Positions 24,637 to 32,155 are shown, counted from the first letter of the stretch. The stretch: DNA of 35,527 nucleotides from Methanomicrobiaceae archaeon (GCA_020854755.1 JAHKLN010000083.1:1-35527); one strand, 5' to 3'. Made by a program: numbers and translations. Notes: generated by a model not told the origin, from the sequence alone.

Positions 24637-25568
24637 GGAAATGGCAGCGCAATACCATCCACATTTTCCATTGCGATGCGTGCGATTGCCAGATCTTGAA
24701 TGGCAAGCCCTGTCGAGTCGAAGATGGTGATCGCATCCGGCGGCGTCCGCTTCCGCAACCCCAGGACGACCTCGCCGAGCGTGCCTGCAATCTCTTCCGG
24801 GGCATAAAGCCCCTGGCTGATGGGCACATTGATCTCTCCGGAATGGACAGCCTGCTCGATATCGTCTACAAACACCAGTGAGCGCTTCAGGAGTGCCGGA
24901 TCCAGCTCCTGTTTTCCCGGCGCATCGGCGCCGATTGCGTTGATGTGAGTCCCCTCGTGCACCCATTCTGCCTTCACCAGGGGCCGCCGTGACGGCGTGG
25001 TGGTCACCAGGATGTCGCAGTCGCATGCCCGCTCCAGCGAGACGCTCTGTGCGTCATACCGGGCGTACGCGGCAGCGAACGATTCTGCACGTTTTGCGGT
25101 GCGGCTCCAGACGCGGATCTCCCGTATATCCATCTGGTCCGCAATTGCCGCAAGCTGCGCATGCGCCTGCCGCCCGCTTCCGATAAAGCCCACCCTGACC
25201 TCCCGGTTCACTGCCAGATACTTCGCTGCAACCGCTCCCGCAGCGCCCGTTCTCATATCGGTAAGTGCGGTTGCGTTGATGATGGCCTCCGGCAGCCCGG
25301 TCTCCACGTCAAGGATGACCGTGACGGCCATAACGGTCGGAAGGCCGATATCAGGGTTCCTGGGGTGAACATTGACGAGCTTGACACCGGCAAGATCGAG
25401 TCCCGGCATATAGGCGGGCATGGTGCGGAGATCGCCCTTCTCAAAGGTGAGATATATCTTCGGCGGCATCTGCACATTCCCCCTTCCGTGTTCGGCGAAC
25501 GCATCCTCGATAGCCCTGATCACTTCGGCGCAGGAGAGACTATCGCTGGCATCCGGATAGTAATGCAT
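24633..25568 (-). CDS. archaeal alanine dehydrogenase / ornithine cyclodeaminase family protein
   Basis: A 311-residue protein of the ornithine cyclodeaminase/mu-crystallin family, closest by eye to archaeal alanine dehydrogenase (AF1665 type). Marks are PPKIYLTFEKGDLRTMPAYM, KLVNVHPRNPDIGLPTVMA, the Rossmann loop GFIGSGRQA, VTTTPSRRPLVKAEWV, GTHINAIGADAPGKQELD and FDSTGLAIQDLAIA. It would interconvert alanine and pyruvate with NAD(H), but ornithine cyclodeaminase or another imine reductase cannot be excluded by sequence. The start is uncertain: ATG at 25568 suits a TATA-like GATAAAG about 30 bases upstream, while GTG at 25586 adds six residues. It converges with the tes-like gene with overlapping stops. 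Confidence 0.88.
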   Translation of the reverse strand: MHYYPDASDSLSCAEVIRAIEDAFAEHGRGNVQMPPKIYLTFEKGDLRTMPAYMPGLDLAGVKLVNVHPRNPDIGLPTVMAVTVILDVETGLPEAIINATALTDMRTGAAGAVAAKYLAVNREVRVGFIGSGRQAHAQLAAIADQMDIREIRVWSRTAKRAESFAAAYARYDAQSVSLERACDCDILVTTTPSRRPLVKAEWVHEGTHINAIGADAPGKQELDPALLKRSLVFVDDIEQAVHSGEINVPISQGLYAPEEIAGTLGEVVLGLRKRTPPDAITIFDSTGLAIQDLAIARIAMENVDGIALPFP

Positions 25569-25670
25569 ACTTAGAATCGTTTCCACAGGCTATTTGGCTT
25601 TATCGGTGTATGACAGGGGCGAAATTGCGAGAGACGCATATTTTCATCTCCCTGCCTGCAATCGCGTCTG

Positions 25671-26366
25671 TTATGCTTCCTGTGTGCCGTCCTGAATGTT
25701 CCGCAGCGTCAGCCGGATGAGGCCGAGATGCGCATCGGGAGCAGTCAGAACGCAGATATAGAGGTCGCCGTACGGAGCAATGATGAACTTGCCCTGCGGC
25801 GTCTCAAGGATCATCTGGGCAAGATCCCCCATCTCCATGTCGAGGGTGATCTCCATTCCTGCCCTGAGCAGATCCTCTGCGACCGCCGCCACGTGCTCAA
25901 CGTCGGCATTGCCCAGCGACTGGAGTGCGAATCCCTCGTGAAATACCGAGACTGCGATGACTCCGGGCTGCTTCTTAATGAGATCGAGACTTTCTTCACT
26001 CATCGGGGCTGCTGTTGCGGCCATTCCTGCAGCTTCCTGTCGGGGGGCGACCCTGGTAATGAGGCATCCCCAGCTCCTGCAGATGATCCGGGCAACCTGG
26101 AACTCTTCCTGCGTGTAATTCAGCAATTCGCATTCAAGGAACGGCTTATCAAGGAGATGCCGGTATGCATCTTCACCTTCAAGCGCGGACGCAGTTTCGC
26201 TCTCCGTGAATCGCGCGGCGACCGGGTCTCCTTCGGCCAGAAGAATCATCCCCTCCCCGCCGGGCCCGGTAATCCGGGCGGCGCCGAGGAATCGGGGGCT
26301 GATGACGCTCAGGTTCTGCAGGGCTATCTGCATCTTTCCCAGGGATACACCATCGGGCATCATCAT
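25671..26366 (-). CDS. Roadblock/LC7-domain protein with N-terminal DUF2226/DUF4388-like module
   Basis: A 231-residue soluble protein. Residues 125-225 (LDLIKKQPGVIAVSVFHEGFALQSLG to LIRLTLRNI) form a Roadblock/LC7 fold, the kind that dimerises and can act on Ras-like GTPases or in motor and signalling complexes. Residues 25-100 (FLGAARITG, GMILLAEGDPVAARF, ELLNYTQEEFQVARI) resemble the N-terminal half of the 177-residue protein at 31589-32122. A segment of about 25 residues rich in Ala and Met links the two. It is the last gene of the hydrogenase operon, one base after the stop of the stand-alone LC7 gene, so translation is coupled. No function can be assigned beyond a signalling or scaffold role. 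Confidence 0.8.
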   Translation of the reverse strand: MMMPDGVSLGKMQIALQNLSVISPRFLGAARITGPGGEGMILLAEGDPVAARFTESETASALEGEDAYRHLLDKPFLECELLNYTQEEFQVARIICRSWGCLITRVAPRQEAAGMAATAAPMSEESLDLIKKQPGVIAVSVFHEGFALQSLGNADVEHVAAVAEDLLRAGMEITLDMEMGDLAQMILETPQGKFIIAPYGDLYICVLTAPDAHLGLIRLTLRNIQDGTQEA

Positions 26367-26367
26367 C

Positions 26368-26715
26368 TCACAGAGCTGCCATAATTCGTTCCCTGTTCTT
26401 CTTCAGCTCGTACCGGATCCTGCCGACATTGACCTTCGCATCGGCGACGATGGCTATCAGTTCGTCCTCGGACAGCGGTGAGAGGAGGATCGGGCCGTTC
26501 TCGAGTTCCACGAGCATCTGGTGCATCTCCCCCTTCCCGAGCTCCACACTCATCGCCTCGGACGTACCCATCCCGGTGGACGCCATTGCGCCCAGCGCTT
26601 CGATGTCTATATCTCCCGCAACCACACTCTCGATAACAAAGCCGTCCCTCCCCGCCACGACAGCTGCAGTCACTCCGTCAAGCTTCAAAAACTCTCCCAG
26701 AATCTGCTTCAGCAT
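26368..26715 (-). CDS. stand-alone Roadblock/LC7 (MglB-like) protein
   Basis: A 115-residue single-domain Roadblock/LC7 protein. An N-terminal helix (MLKQILGEFLKLDGVTAAVV) is followed by GRDGFVIESVV, a helix GAMASTGMGTSEAMSVEL, and strands MHQMLVELENGPILLSPLS and ELIAIVADAKVN, then a C-terminal helix. Relatives include MglB, which regulates the small GTPase MglA in bacterial polarity; no such GTPase is encoded in this window. I chose the ATG at 26715, five bases after a perfect AAGGAGGTGA site; an upstream GTG lies inside that site. It starts a few bases after the hydrogenase large-subunit stop codon, so it belongs to that operon. Confidence 0.88.
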   Translation of the reverse strand: MLKQILGEFLKLDGVTAAVVAGRDGFVIESVVAGDIDIEALGAMASTGMGTSEAMSVELGKGEMHQMLVELENGPILLSPLSEDELIAIVADAKVNVGRIRYELKKNRERIMAAL

Positions 26716-26728
26716 CTCATTCACCTCC

Positions 26729-28099
26729 TTATCTGCACTGCCGTATTACCTCGATATCAATGGGCATCCTGCCGATTGCATGGGTAGCGCACGAGATACA
26801 GGGATCATATGCCCGGATCACCATCTCGATGCGGTTTGCGGCACTGCTGCTCAACTGGCCATCCTGCACAACCCGGCGCGCCATATCGAACACGCCCCTG
26901 TCCATCGCGTAGTTGTTCTGGCATGTCGCGACGATCAGGTTGCACCGCTCGATGAACCCGCCCTCATTGACGGTGTAGTCGTGGATCAGGGTGCCCCGGG
27001 GCGCCTCCACAATTCCCACACCCCTCCGATGTACCACTCCCGTAACCGGGGTCCTGATATCAGAACCGGTGATCCCGCTGTCAGACAGCATCTCTACGGC
27101 CTTCTCGCAGGAAGCGAGGAACTCGATATATCGGGCGATGTTGTACGGCAGCGCTCCCTGCACGTTCTTCCCGAACGCCTGCCTGTACTCTGCCAGTGCC
27201 GCGTCCGCGCCCCCGGTGCCCATGCTCTGCACGATATTCAGGCGTGCAAGCGGCCCCACGCGATAATAATCCCCGGTCTTCAGCCGTGCGAACTTCAGGT
27301 ACGACCAGTCCTCCGAGTACTCTTCGATATGGTCTGTGTAGTCCTGCCCGGTAAAGCCTCCGACGATGTTTCCTGTACTGTCCATCACCTGCACCTCGCC
27401 GTGATAGGTGGCGTAGGTGCCCTGATCAGCTATCCCCAGAAAGGCGGTCTGCACCTCTCCGATGGAGGTGTCCATATCGTCGAGGAAGCCCTTTGCAATC
27501 TCCCATCCTTCCTGTGCGTTCCTGAGCGTCTCCTCTGCCATACCAAGGAGCTCGGTCCGCCTGCCTTCCGAGAGAGGGGCCGACATGCCTCCCGGGAGCG
27601 CATTGCCCGGATGTATGGGTTTTCCTCCGACCGCTTCCGTCAGCCGCTGGCCGAATTTTCGTACGGCGATTGCTTTCTTTGCAATCTCCGGGGAACGCCG
27701 CGCAAGTCCGAGGACGTTCCGCTCTTCCGCCGGCGCATCGTGGCCGAGGAGAAAGTCGGGTGCGGCGAGCATGAAGAAGTGAAGCGCGTGGGAATGGATG
27801 AACTGGCCAAGGTTGAGCAGTTCGCGGAGATTTCTTCCGGTCTTTGGAAGCTCCGCACCGAATATCTGGTCGGTCGCTTTTGCTGCGGCGAGATGGTGCG
27901 CCGACGGGCAGATCCCGCAGATGCGCGGCGTAATGCGGGGAGCCTCTTCCACCTCAGCTCCGATCAGGAATTTCTCAAATCCCCGCAGTTCAACGACATT
28001 GAAATGGGCATCCTCGACCTCGCCAGCAGGGTTGACGGCGATGGTCACCTGTGCATGTCCCTCGATCCGGGTCACCGGGTTGATCGTGATCTTCGTCAT
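26729..28099 (-). CDS. mvhA: [NiFe] hydrogenase large subunit, Mvh/Vhu type
   Basis: A 456-residue catalytic subunit that splits or forms H2. Ni-Fe ligands are C61 and C64 in RICGICPSAHH and C434 and C437 in DPCISCATH. The start TKITINPVTRIEGHA and the phrases SHALHFFMLAAPDF, GIVEAPRGTL and MVIRAYDPC match group 3 MvhA, the F420-non-reducing hydrogenase that feeds heterodisulfide reductase. After H440 there is a 16-residue tail, the usual peptide removed by a maturation protease once nickel is inserted. It overlaps the small subunit by 4 bases (ATGA). GGAG lies 7 bases before the ATG. MvhD, the usual link to HdrABC, is absent nearby. Confidence 0.94.
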   Translation of the reverse strand: MTKITINPVTRIEGHAQVTIAVNPAGEVEDAHFNVVELRGFEKFLIGAEVEEAPRITPRICGICPSAHHLAAAKATDQIFGAELPKTGRNLRELLNLGQFIHSHALHFFMLAAPDFLLGHDAPAEERNVLGLARRSPEIAKKAIAVRKFGQRLTEAVGGKPIHPGNALPGGMSAPLSEGRRTELLGMAEETLRNAQEGWEIAKGFLDDMDTSIGEVQTAFLGIADQGTYATYHGEVQVMDSTGNIVGGFTGQDYTDHIEEYSEDWSYLKFARLKTGDYYRVGPLARLNIVQSMGTGGADAALAEYRQAFGKNVQGALPYNIARYIEFLASCEKAVEMLSDSGITGSDIRTPVTGVVHRRGVGIVEAPRGTLIHDYTVNEGGFIERCNLIVATCQNNYAMDRGVFDMARRVVQDGQLSSSAANRIEMVIRAYDPCISCATHAIGRMPIDIEVIRQCR

Positions 28100-29013
28100 C
28101 CGCCCCGCTCCTTGATAAGATCGCGTATCTTTGAGTTCTCTTTATCTTCCATGATCATGCTCCCTATTGTAAACGCATACATGGTATGGGCGACGTCGTG
28201 GAACTCCTTCTCGACCTCCTTTGCCGGCCTGTCCGTCAGGTCTGATATCCGGCGGACCATCATGTTGTAGATGTCCCGGCAGGGTTCGCGGAGAATATCG
28301 AGCGACGGGCCGTTGCACCCGTGGCATGGGACGTTGTTCTTCGGGCATGCCGCCCCGCAGCGGCCGAACGTGACCGGCCCGAGGCAGAGATAGCCCTGGC
28401 CGAGCAGGCAGTGCTCCCTGTCGGGCACACCTTCAAACCGCCTCTTCAGCGACCACCCCTCAATCTTGCCCATTGTACGGTCGCATTCGGAGCAGACCGA
28501 TTTGCGGGAGAGCTCGAGGGTATCCCCGGCGATCAGGGCAGGAATGATCTGTTTTAAGAATATCTCCTTTGGAGGGCAGCCGGTGATATAGTAGTCGACC
28601 CTGACGACGTCCCCGACAGCGAACGCCCGGTAGAGGAACGGCGGCACCCCGGTCGGGATCACACCGTCCGGCCTGACCGTTTCCACTTCCTGGTAGACGT
28701 ACCGGAAGAGCTCTTCATTGCTGCTGAGCATGGACAGACCTGACACACCGCCGTAGCAGGCGCAGGTTCCGAGGGCGACGACGACTTTTGCCCGTTCGCG
28801 TATCACCTTCAGGCGCTCCTGGTTCTCTTCATTCCGAACTGCACCCGTGACGAAGGCGATGTCGATGCCTTCGGGCGGTTCTTTAACGTCCATAATGACG
28901 GGGGAGTAGACGATCTCCGCCGTCTCGACAAGATCAAGGATCATCTCGTGGAGATCGAGCACGGCAATCGTGCATCCGGAACAGCCTGCAAGTTCTTCAA
29001 TTGCTATCTTCAC
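28096..29013 (-). CDS. mvhG: [NiFe] hydrogenase small subunit, Mvh/Vhu type
   Basis: A 305-residue electron-transfer subunit of normal length. The proximal cluster ligands are in ELAGCSGCT (C11, C14), GTCACYGG (C84 or C86) and TGCPP (C146). Further cysteines between 174 and 233 (CSECDR, GRCGAACPKNNVPCHGC) supply two more [4Fe-4S] clusters. There is no twin-arginine signal, so it works in the cytoplasm, as expected for group 3 enzymes. The GTG at 29013 follows GAGGTG by five bases. It begins 9 bases after the V4R-like gene and is translationally coupled to the large subunit. Confidence 0.94.
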   Translation of the reverse strand: MKIAIEELAGCSGCTIAVLDLHEMILDLVETAEIVYSPVIMDVKEPPEGIDIAFVTGAVRNEENQERLKVIRERAKVVVALGTCACYGGVSGLSMLSSNEELFRYVYQEVETVRPDGVIPTGVPPFLYRAFAVGDVVRVDYYITGCPPKEIFLKQIIPALIAGDTLELSRKSVCSECDRTMGKIEGWSLKRRFEGVPDREHCLLGQGYLCLGPVTFGRCGAACPKNNVPCHGCNGPSLDILREPCRDIYNMMVRRISDLTDRPAKEVEKEFHDVAHTMYAFTIGSMIMEDKENSKIRDLIKERGG

Positions 29014-29022
29014 ACGACCACC

Positions 29023-29586
29023 TCATTTCAATACCAGTTTCTTCAGGCAGGCGTTCGGGCCCGTGTGCACGATCTCGAGTTTTGCACGCCGCCCGGTGAT
29101 CTCTTCGATTGCGCCGACGACATACCCGAACAGAGTCTGGCAGAGCGGACCTCCCTGTTCCAGGCCGTTTCGCCGCAGGGTCTGCCGGACGATACAATCA
29201 TGGAATACCAGATAGATGAAGGTCTCACCGTTCTCTTCTATGATGTAATTCTCCTTATCTGCGGGCTTCCAGACTTCAAAGGTATACTGACCCCGCAGGA
29301 GATCGGAGAGTTCATGCAGGGCGCCCTCGACGTCCTCGCGTTTCTGGAAATATTTGGCCGTTTCATGGCCGAACTTCTTCCCTGCCCGGTAGGTGACGGC
29401 GTTTGCGCCTCTCCCTGCGATCTCCTCAAGCGATCTGATGATCAGCCCGTTTAATTTCATCACGCCGTGCAGGGTCTGTTCCATCTCTCTCGGGCGTGGT
29501 GTGCATTCAAGCGGGATATCTTCGGAACGGTAGACGATATCGGTGTGAAAGCTCTCCTGCAGCTGGTCGATGTAGCCGCTGTTCAT
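29023..29586 (-). CDS. V4R-like (4-vinyl reductase / hydrocarbon-binding) domain protein
   Basis: A 187-residue soluble protein. The C-terminal half resembles the V4R domain: YLVFHDCIVRQTLRR (C131), GGPLCQTLFGYVVGAIEEITGR (C149) and EIVHTGPNACLKKLVL (C180). The three cysteines sit where that family has conserved ones, possibly binding metal or a small ligand. The N-terminal half (MEQTLHGVMKLNGLIIRSLEEIAGRGANAVTYRAGKKFG) is like the helical lead-in of the same fold. V4R proteins occur as small-molecule sensors and tetrapyrrole-related factors; here it lies between ferredoxin and hydrogenase genes. The ATG follows the ferredoxin stop directly (TAGATG) with GGTGATC upstream. A role in sensing or assembly is inferred. 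Confidence 0.75.
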   Translation of the reverse strand: MNSGYIDQLQESFHTDIVYRSEDIPLECTPRPREMEQTLHGVMKLNGLIIRSLEEIAGRGANAVTYRAGKKFGHETAKYFQKREDVEGALHELSDLLRGQYTFEVWKPADKENYIIEENGETFIYLVFHDCIVRQTLRRNGLEQGGPLCQTLFGYVVGAIEEITGRRAKLEIVHTGPNACLKKLVLK

Positions 29587-29829
29587 CTAGATCACCTTCC
29601 GGAGCATCTCGCAGACCCTGATATCGATATAATGCCTCCTTGCCGGGTAGACGCCCCGGTGCTCCAGTGCCTGGGCGGGACATATCTCATGGCAGGACAG
29701 GCAGCCCATGCAGTTTTCAGGCCTGACCGGGGTGCTCACCCCGTCCCTGATCTCATATACATCCATGGGGCAGTCCTTTACGCAGAGACCGCACCCCACA
29801 CATGCGTCACAATCCACATGTATTTCCAT
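29587..29829 (-). CDS. 2[4Fe-4S] ferredoxin
   Basis: An 80-residue ferredoxin. Cluster 1 uses CVGCGLCVKDCP and cluster 2 uses CMGCLSCHEICP, both complete C-x2-C-x2-C-x3-C-P sets; an extra C7 precedes the first. A tail of about 25 residues (PARRHYIDIRVCEMLRKVI) follows, longer than in a minimal ferredoxin and with another cysteine, which suggests docking to a partner. It is the first gene of the hydrogenase operon and may be the electron acceptor or donor of the MvhAG pair. Confidence 0.9.
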   Translation of the reverse strand: MEIHVDCDACVGCGLCVKDCPMDVYEIRDGVSTPVRPENCMGCLSCHEICPAQALEHRGVYPARRHYIDIRVCEMLRKVI

Positions 29830-29864
29830 TAGCCTTCACTCTCTGGAAGTGATTATCTTTTTCC

Positions 29865-29875
29865 CCTATAAAAAG
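29865..29875 (-). promoter_or_regulatory. promoter of the ferredoxin-hydrogenase-LC7 operon
   Basis: On the minus strand CTTTTTATAGG gives a good TATA box. Transcription would start near 29845, leaving a leader of about 15 bases containing GAAGG. The 60 bases further upstream are unusually AT-rich. Confidence 0.55.
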
Positions 29876-29996
29876 CTAATTGTATTAAATTAAATCTTTT
29901 AATCGCTTATTCTGTTTTTTGGGAACATTAATTACCCTTTCTTACATTTCCAGCATAAAACCGGAGATGCAGTCCGGGCGTATCGCCGGCATGCAG

Positions 29997-30194
29997 CTAT
30001 TTCAGTCCCCGCGTGATCCCGCGGACCGATGCAACAAGCTGGCTCAGATCGCTTTCTGAAAATTGCATTCTCGTCCGCACATTGTCAAGCTCGTCCTGCT
30101 GCTGTTTGATGCGGCGATACATCACATACATGATAAAAAGCTGGAAGAAGATCACAACCCCAAAAAGCATAAGGAGGACCGTCTCTACCGTCAT
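29997..30194 (-). CDS. small single-pass membrane protein with coiled-coil tail
   Basis: A 65-residue protein. Residues 4-26 (ETVLLMLFGVVIFFQLFIMYVMY) form one transmembrane helix. RRIKQQQDELDNVRTRMQFSESDLSQLVASVRGI follows as a likely cytoplasmic coiled coil (positive-inside rule). Its ATG overlaps the stop codon of the MinD-type gene as ATGA, so it is made with that ATPase. It could anchor or act as a topological partner for the ATPase (inference). I do not recognise a family. Confidence 0.75.
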   Translation of the reverse strand: MTVETVLLMLFGVVIFFQLFIMYVMYRRIKQQQDELDNVRTRMQFSESDLSQLVASVRGITRGLK

Positions 30195-30985
30195 GTTTTC
30201 CCCCTGAACAGCACCCGTGCAAGCCTATCGACGAACCCTTCCCTGGAGGCGTTCGCCACCGCCTCCTCTGCCTGGTATTCAATGCCTGCGAGCCCGGCAG
30301 AGATGCGCGAAAACGCCTGCGAGGCATCAGATGAAGGGTATTTCAGCACTACCGGCATACGGGCCGCAGACGAGCGGCGTACGTATGGATCTTCGGGGAT
30401 AAATCCGATCACCCTGACCCCGAGCAGGTTCTGCATCTGTGCGCGGGACATCTCGCCGTTGTTCGTGGTGACCCGGTTCATGATTGCGCCTGCCACATGC
30501 CCTCCGATCATCTCGGTAAGCGTTCTCGTCTTTATGGCATCGACGATCGAGGATATCTCCGGGTTTACGATGAGCAGCACTTCATCGGCGACCGCAAGAG
30601 GGATCACGCCGTCCTTGCTGATGCCTGCCGGAGCATCCAGAAGCATGATGTCGAAATCGTCCACCAGATCCTGGAGCACTTCCTTGAGCCGATCCGGATT
30701 GGCGCTCTGAAACCCCTGCAATGACAGCCCGCTCGGGATAATCTTCACCCCGAGCGGACCATCGTAGATTGCATCCTGTATCGATGCCTTCCCTGCGAGC
30801 ACTTCATGAAGTGTGACCGGCAGATTCTCAAGCCCCAGGATGAGGGCGAGGTTTGCCATGCCCGTATCTGCATCAAGAATGCAGGTTCTCCTGCCGTGCC
30901 GCGCAAGCATGGGTCCGAGGTTTGCGGTGACCGTCGTCTTTCCGGTACCGCCTTTTCCGGATGCAATCGCATAGACCCGTATCAT
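30191..30985 (-). CDS. MinD/ParA-type ATPase
   Basis: A 264-residue deviant-Walker ATPase. KGGTGKTT (11-18) is the P-loop, LDADTGMANL (38-46) carries the switch aspartate and DFDIMLLDAPAG the Walker B region. The chain ends GFVDRLARVLFRGKT, which looks like the short amphipathic helix by which MinD binds membranes. Such proteins dimerise with ATP on the membrane and position cargo. Neighbours are a membrane LC7-like protein upstream and a single-pass protein downstream with a 4-base overlap. Archaea carry several MinD paralogs, so the cargo cannot be named; the adjacent hydrogenase operon is a candidate. Confidence 0.9.
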   Translation of the reverse strand: MIRVYAIASGKGGTGKTTVTANLGPMLARHGRRTCILDADTGMANLALILGLENLPVTLHEVLAGKASIQDAIYDGPLGVKIIPSGLSLQGFQSANPDRLKEVLQDLVDDFDIMLLDAPAGISKDGVIPLAVADEVLLIVNPEISSIVDAIKTRTLTEMIGGHVAGAIMNRVTTNNGEMSRAQMQNLLGVRVIGFIPEDPYVRRSSAARMPVVLKYPSSDASQAFSRISAGLAGIEYQAEEAVANASREGFVDRLARVLFRGKT

Positions 30986-31014
30986 GAGACCACATATCTC
31001 CTATCTGGCAGAGA

Positions 31015-31575
31015 TTACACCCATTTCTGCAGGGCTGTCTCTGCATCCTGTCTGATCACGTCGACCTCATCCTGCCCCAGATCCTGATCGGATCGTGCGA
31101 TCCCGATGACCGTCTCCCCGTTGTGCAGGATCTCAAAAAGCCTGATACCTGATTCATCTGGCTGCTTTCCCTGCAGGAAGAGGTAACTGAACTCTGCCGC
31201 ATCCTCTTCAGGATCCGGCCGCGTCGATCCGATGGAGAGGCCATCGGCCGATGCAAGAGTGAGCGAGGTGAGCCGGTGCTTTTCGGTGAGCACGGCGAGG
31301 TGCTCCTGCATACTCTCTGCACCCTTGACCTCGCCCCCGATATCCGAAGGAGCGCGCTCTGCATCAGGCACTCCCGGGTGTCCTGAAACCATCGCCTGGA
31401 TATTTGTCAGGTAATCTTCGTTCAGATCTTCCTCCGTCCTGGAAGGAGGCCTCCCCGCAAGCAGGTTCTGGATGTTCATCAGATAATACAGAATTCCTCC
31501 GGCAGCGATCACCAGTGCGGCCACCGCGAGCGCCGTGAACGTAAGAAGGAACAGCATATATTCCACAGGATCCAT
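31015..31575 (-). CDS. membrane-anchored protein with Roadblock/LC7-like domain
   Basis: A 186-residue protein. One transmembrane helix at residues 6-33 (YMLFLLTFTALAVAALVIAAGGILYYLM) is followed by an acidic linker of about 55 residues. The C-terminal domain (about 89-186) reads AVLTEKHRLTSLTLASADGLSIGSTR, EFSYLFLQ, IRLFEILHNGETVIGIARS and a final helix, the strand-helix-strand order of Roadblock/LC7. GGAGGCGGAG precedes the ATG, 13 bases after the upstream gene. The similarity to LC7 is by pattern and moderate. It may tether partners, such as the MinD-type ATPase or the soluble LC7 proteins of the next operon, to the membrane. Confidence 0.7.
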   Translation of the reverse strand: MDPVEYMLFLLTFTALAVAALVIAAGGILYYLMNIQNLLAGRPPSRTEEDLNEDYLTNIQAMVSGHPGVPDAERAPSDIGGEVKGAESMQEHLAVLTEKHRLTSLTLASADGLSIGSTRPDPEEDAAEFSYLFLQGKQPDESGIRLFEILHNGETVIGIARSDQDLGQDEVDVIRQDAETALQKWV

Positions 31576-31588
31576 TTATCTCCGCCTC

Positions 31589-32122
31589 CTAACCCTCGCT
31601 GTCCTGAATGAGATGATCCAGATGGATCTTCTGGAGCAGATCCCTGCAGCTGCCTCTGAATGAACTGACCATCTTCTCCATATCCATCTCTCCCATTCTA
31701 TCCATGAGGGAATCGATCTCATCACTCCTGGAATGTGCCGGAATCGCATTCCCCCATGCCGGAGATGTTTTGCCGGCCTGCATGCGGGCGGAAGGTCTCT
31801 TCTCGCTGCGCTCCAAAGCCTCCAGACTGCAGGATTTATTGAAATCACGTGCAAGGTTCATCTGCATGGGCGTGAGGGTATGCAGTTCTGCCGATACCTC
31901 CATAGTCCCATCGCCCTGCAACGCCTCCAGCACTTCATGTCCTTTCCTGCCCGAACACTCAGCAAGTATCACCCGTCCGTCTTCAAGCACAAGGACAGCG
32001 CTTCCATTACCGAGAGCAAGGGTGCAGTATCCTGTAAACCGCCCGGTAGACAGCTCCTCCAGCAGCTGCCCGGGCAGGGTGTTCTTTATAAGACGGTGAA
32101 AGCGACCACGCGGCAACTCCAT
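31589..32122 (-). CDS. DUF2226/DUF4388-like protein, first gene of the MinD-type operon
   Basis: A 177-residue soluble protein. The N-terminal module (about residues 20-102) has LLEELSTGRFTGYCTLAL, SAVLVLEDGRVILAEC and ELHTLTPMQMNLARDFN. It aligns by eye with residues 25-100 of the LC7 protein at 25671-26366. A Ser/Arg/Pro-rich linker follows, and a C-terminal helical segment (EIDSLMDRMGEMDMEKMVSSFRGSCRDLLQKIHLDHLI). Such modules occur with Roadblock and response-regulator proteins in methanogens; their function is unknown. The start at 32122 lies about 28 bases after a TATA-like element with an inverted repeat between them. Confidence 0.7.
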   Translation of the reverse strand: MELPRGRFHRLIKNTLPGQLLEELSTGRFTGYCTLALGNGSAVLVLEDGRVILAECSGRKGHEVLEALQGDGTMEVSAELHTLTPMQMNLARDFNKSCSLEALERSEKRPSARMQAGKTSPAWGNAIPAHSRSDEIDSLMDRMGEMDMEKMVSSFRGSCRDLLQKIHLDHLIQDSEG

Positions 32123-32125
32123 ACT

Positions 32126-32155
32126 ATCACATCGATTGTGTGTGATATAATAATT
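32126..32155 (-). promoter_or_regulatory. promoter of the MinD-type operon with ATCACA-N9-TGTGAT inverted repeat
   Basis: A TATA-like TTATTATAT (32147-32155, minus strand) is followed by an inverted repeat with arms ATCACA (32126-32131) and TGTGAT (32141-32146). The repeat fills the space between the TATA box and the start codon at 32122, a typical place for an archaeal repressor site. Confidence 0.5.

Noticed and set aside
26429-28270. 613-codon open frame opposite the hydrogenase large subunit and LC7 gene
   Set aside because: It is antisense to clearly conserved genes, and its product shows no recognisable motif. Long antisense frames are expected in GC-rich coding DNA.
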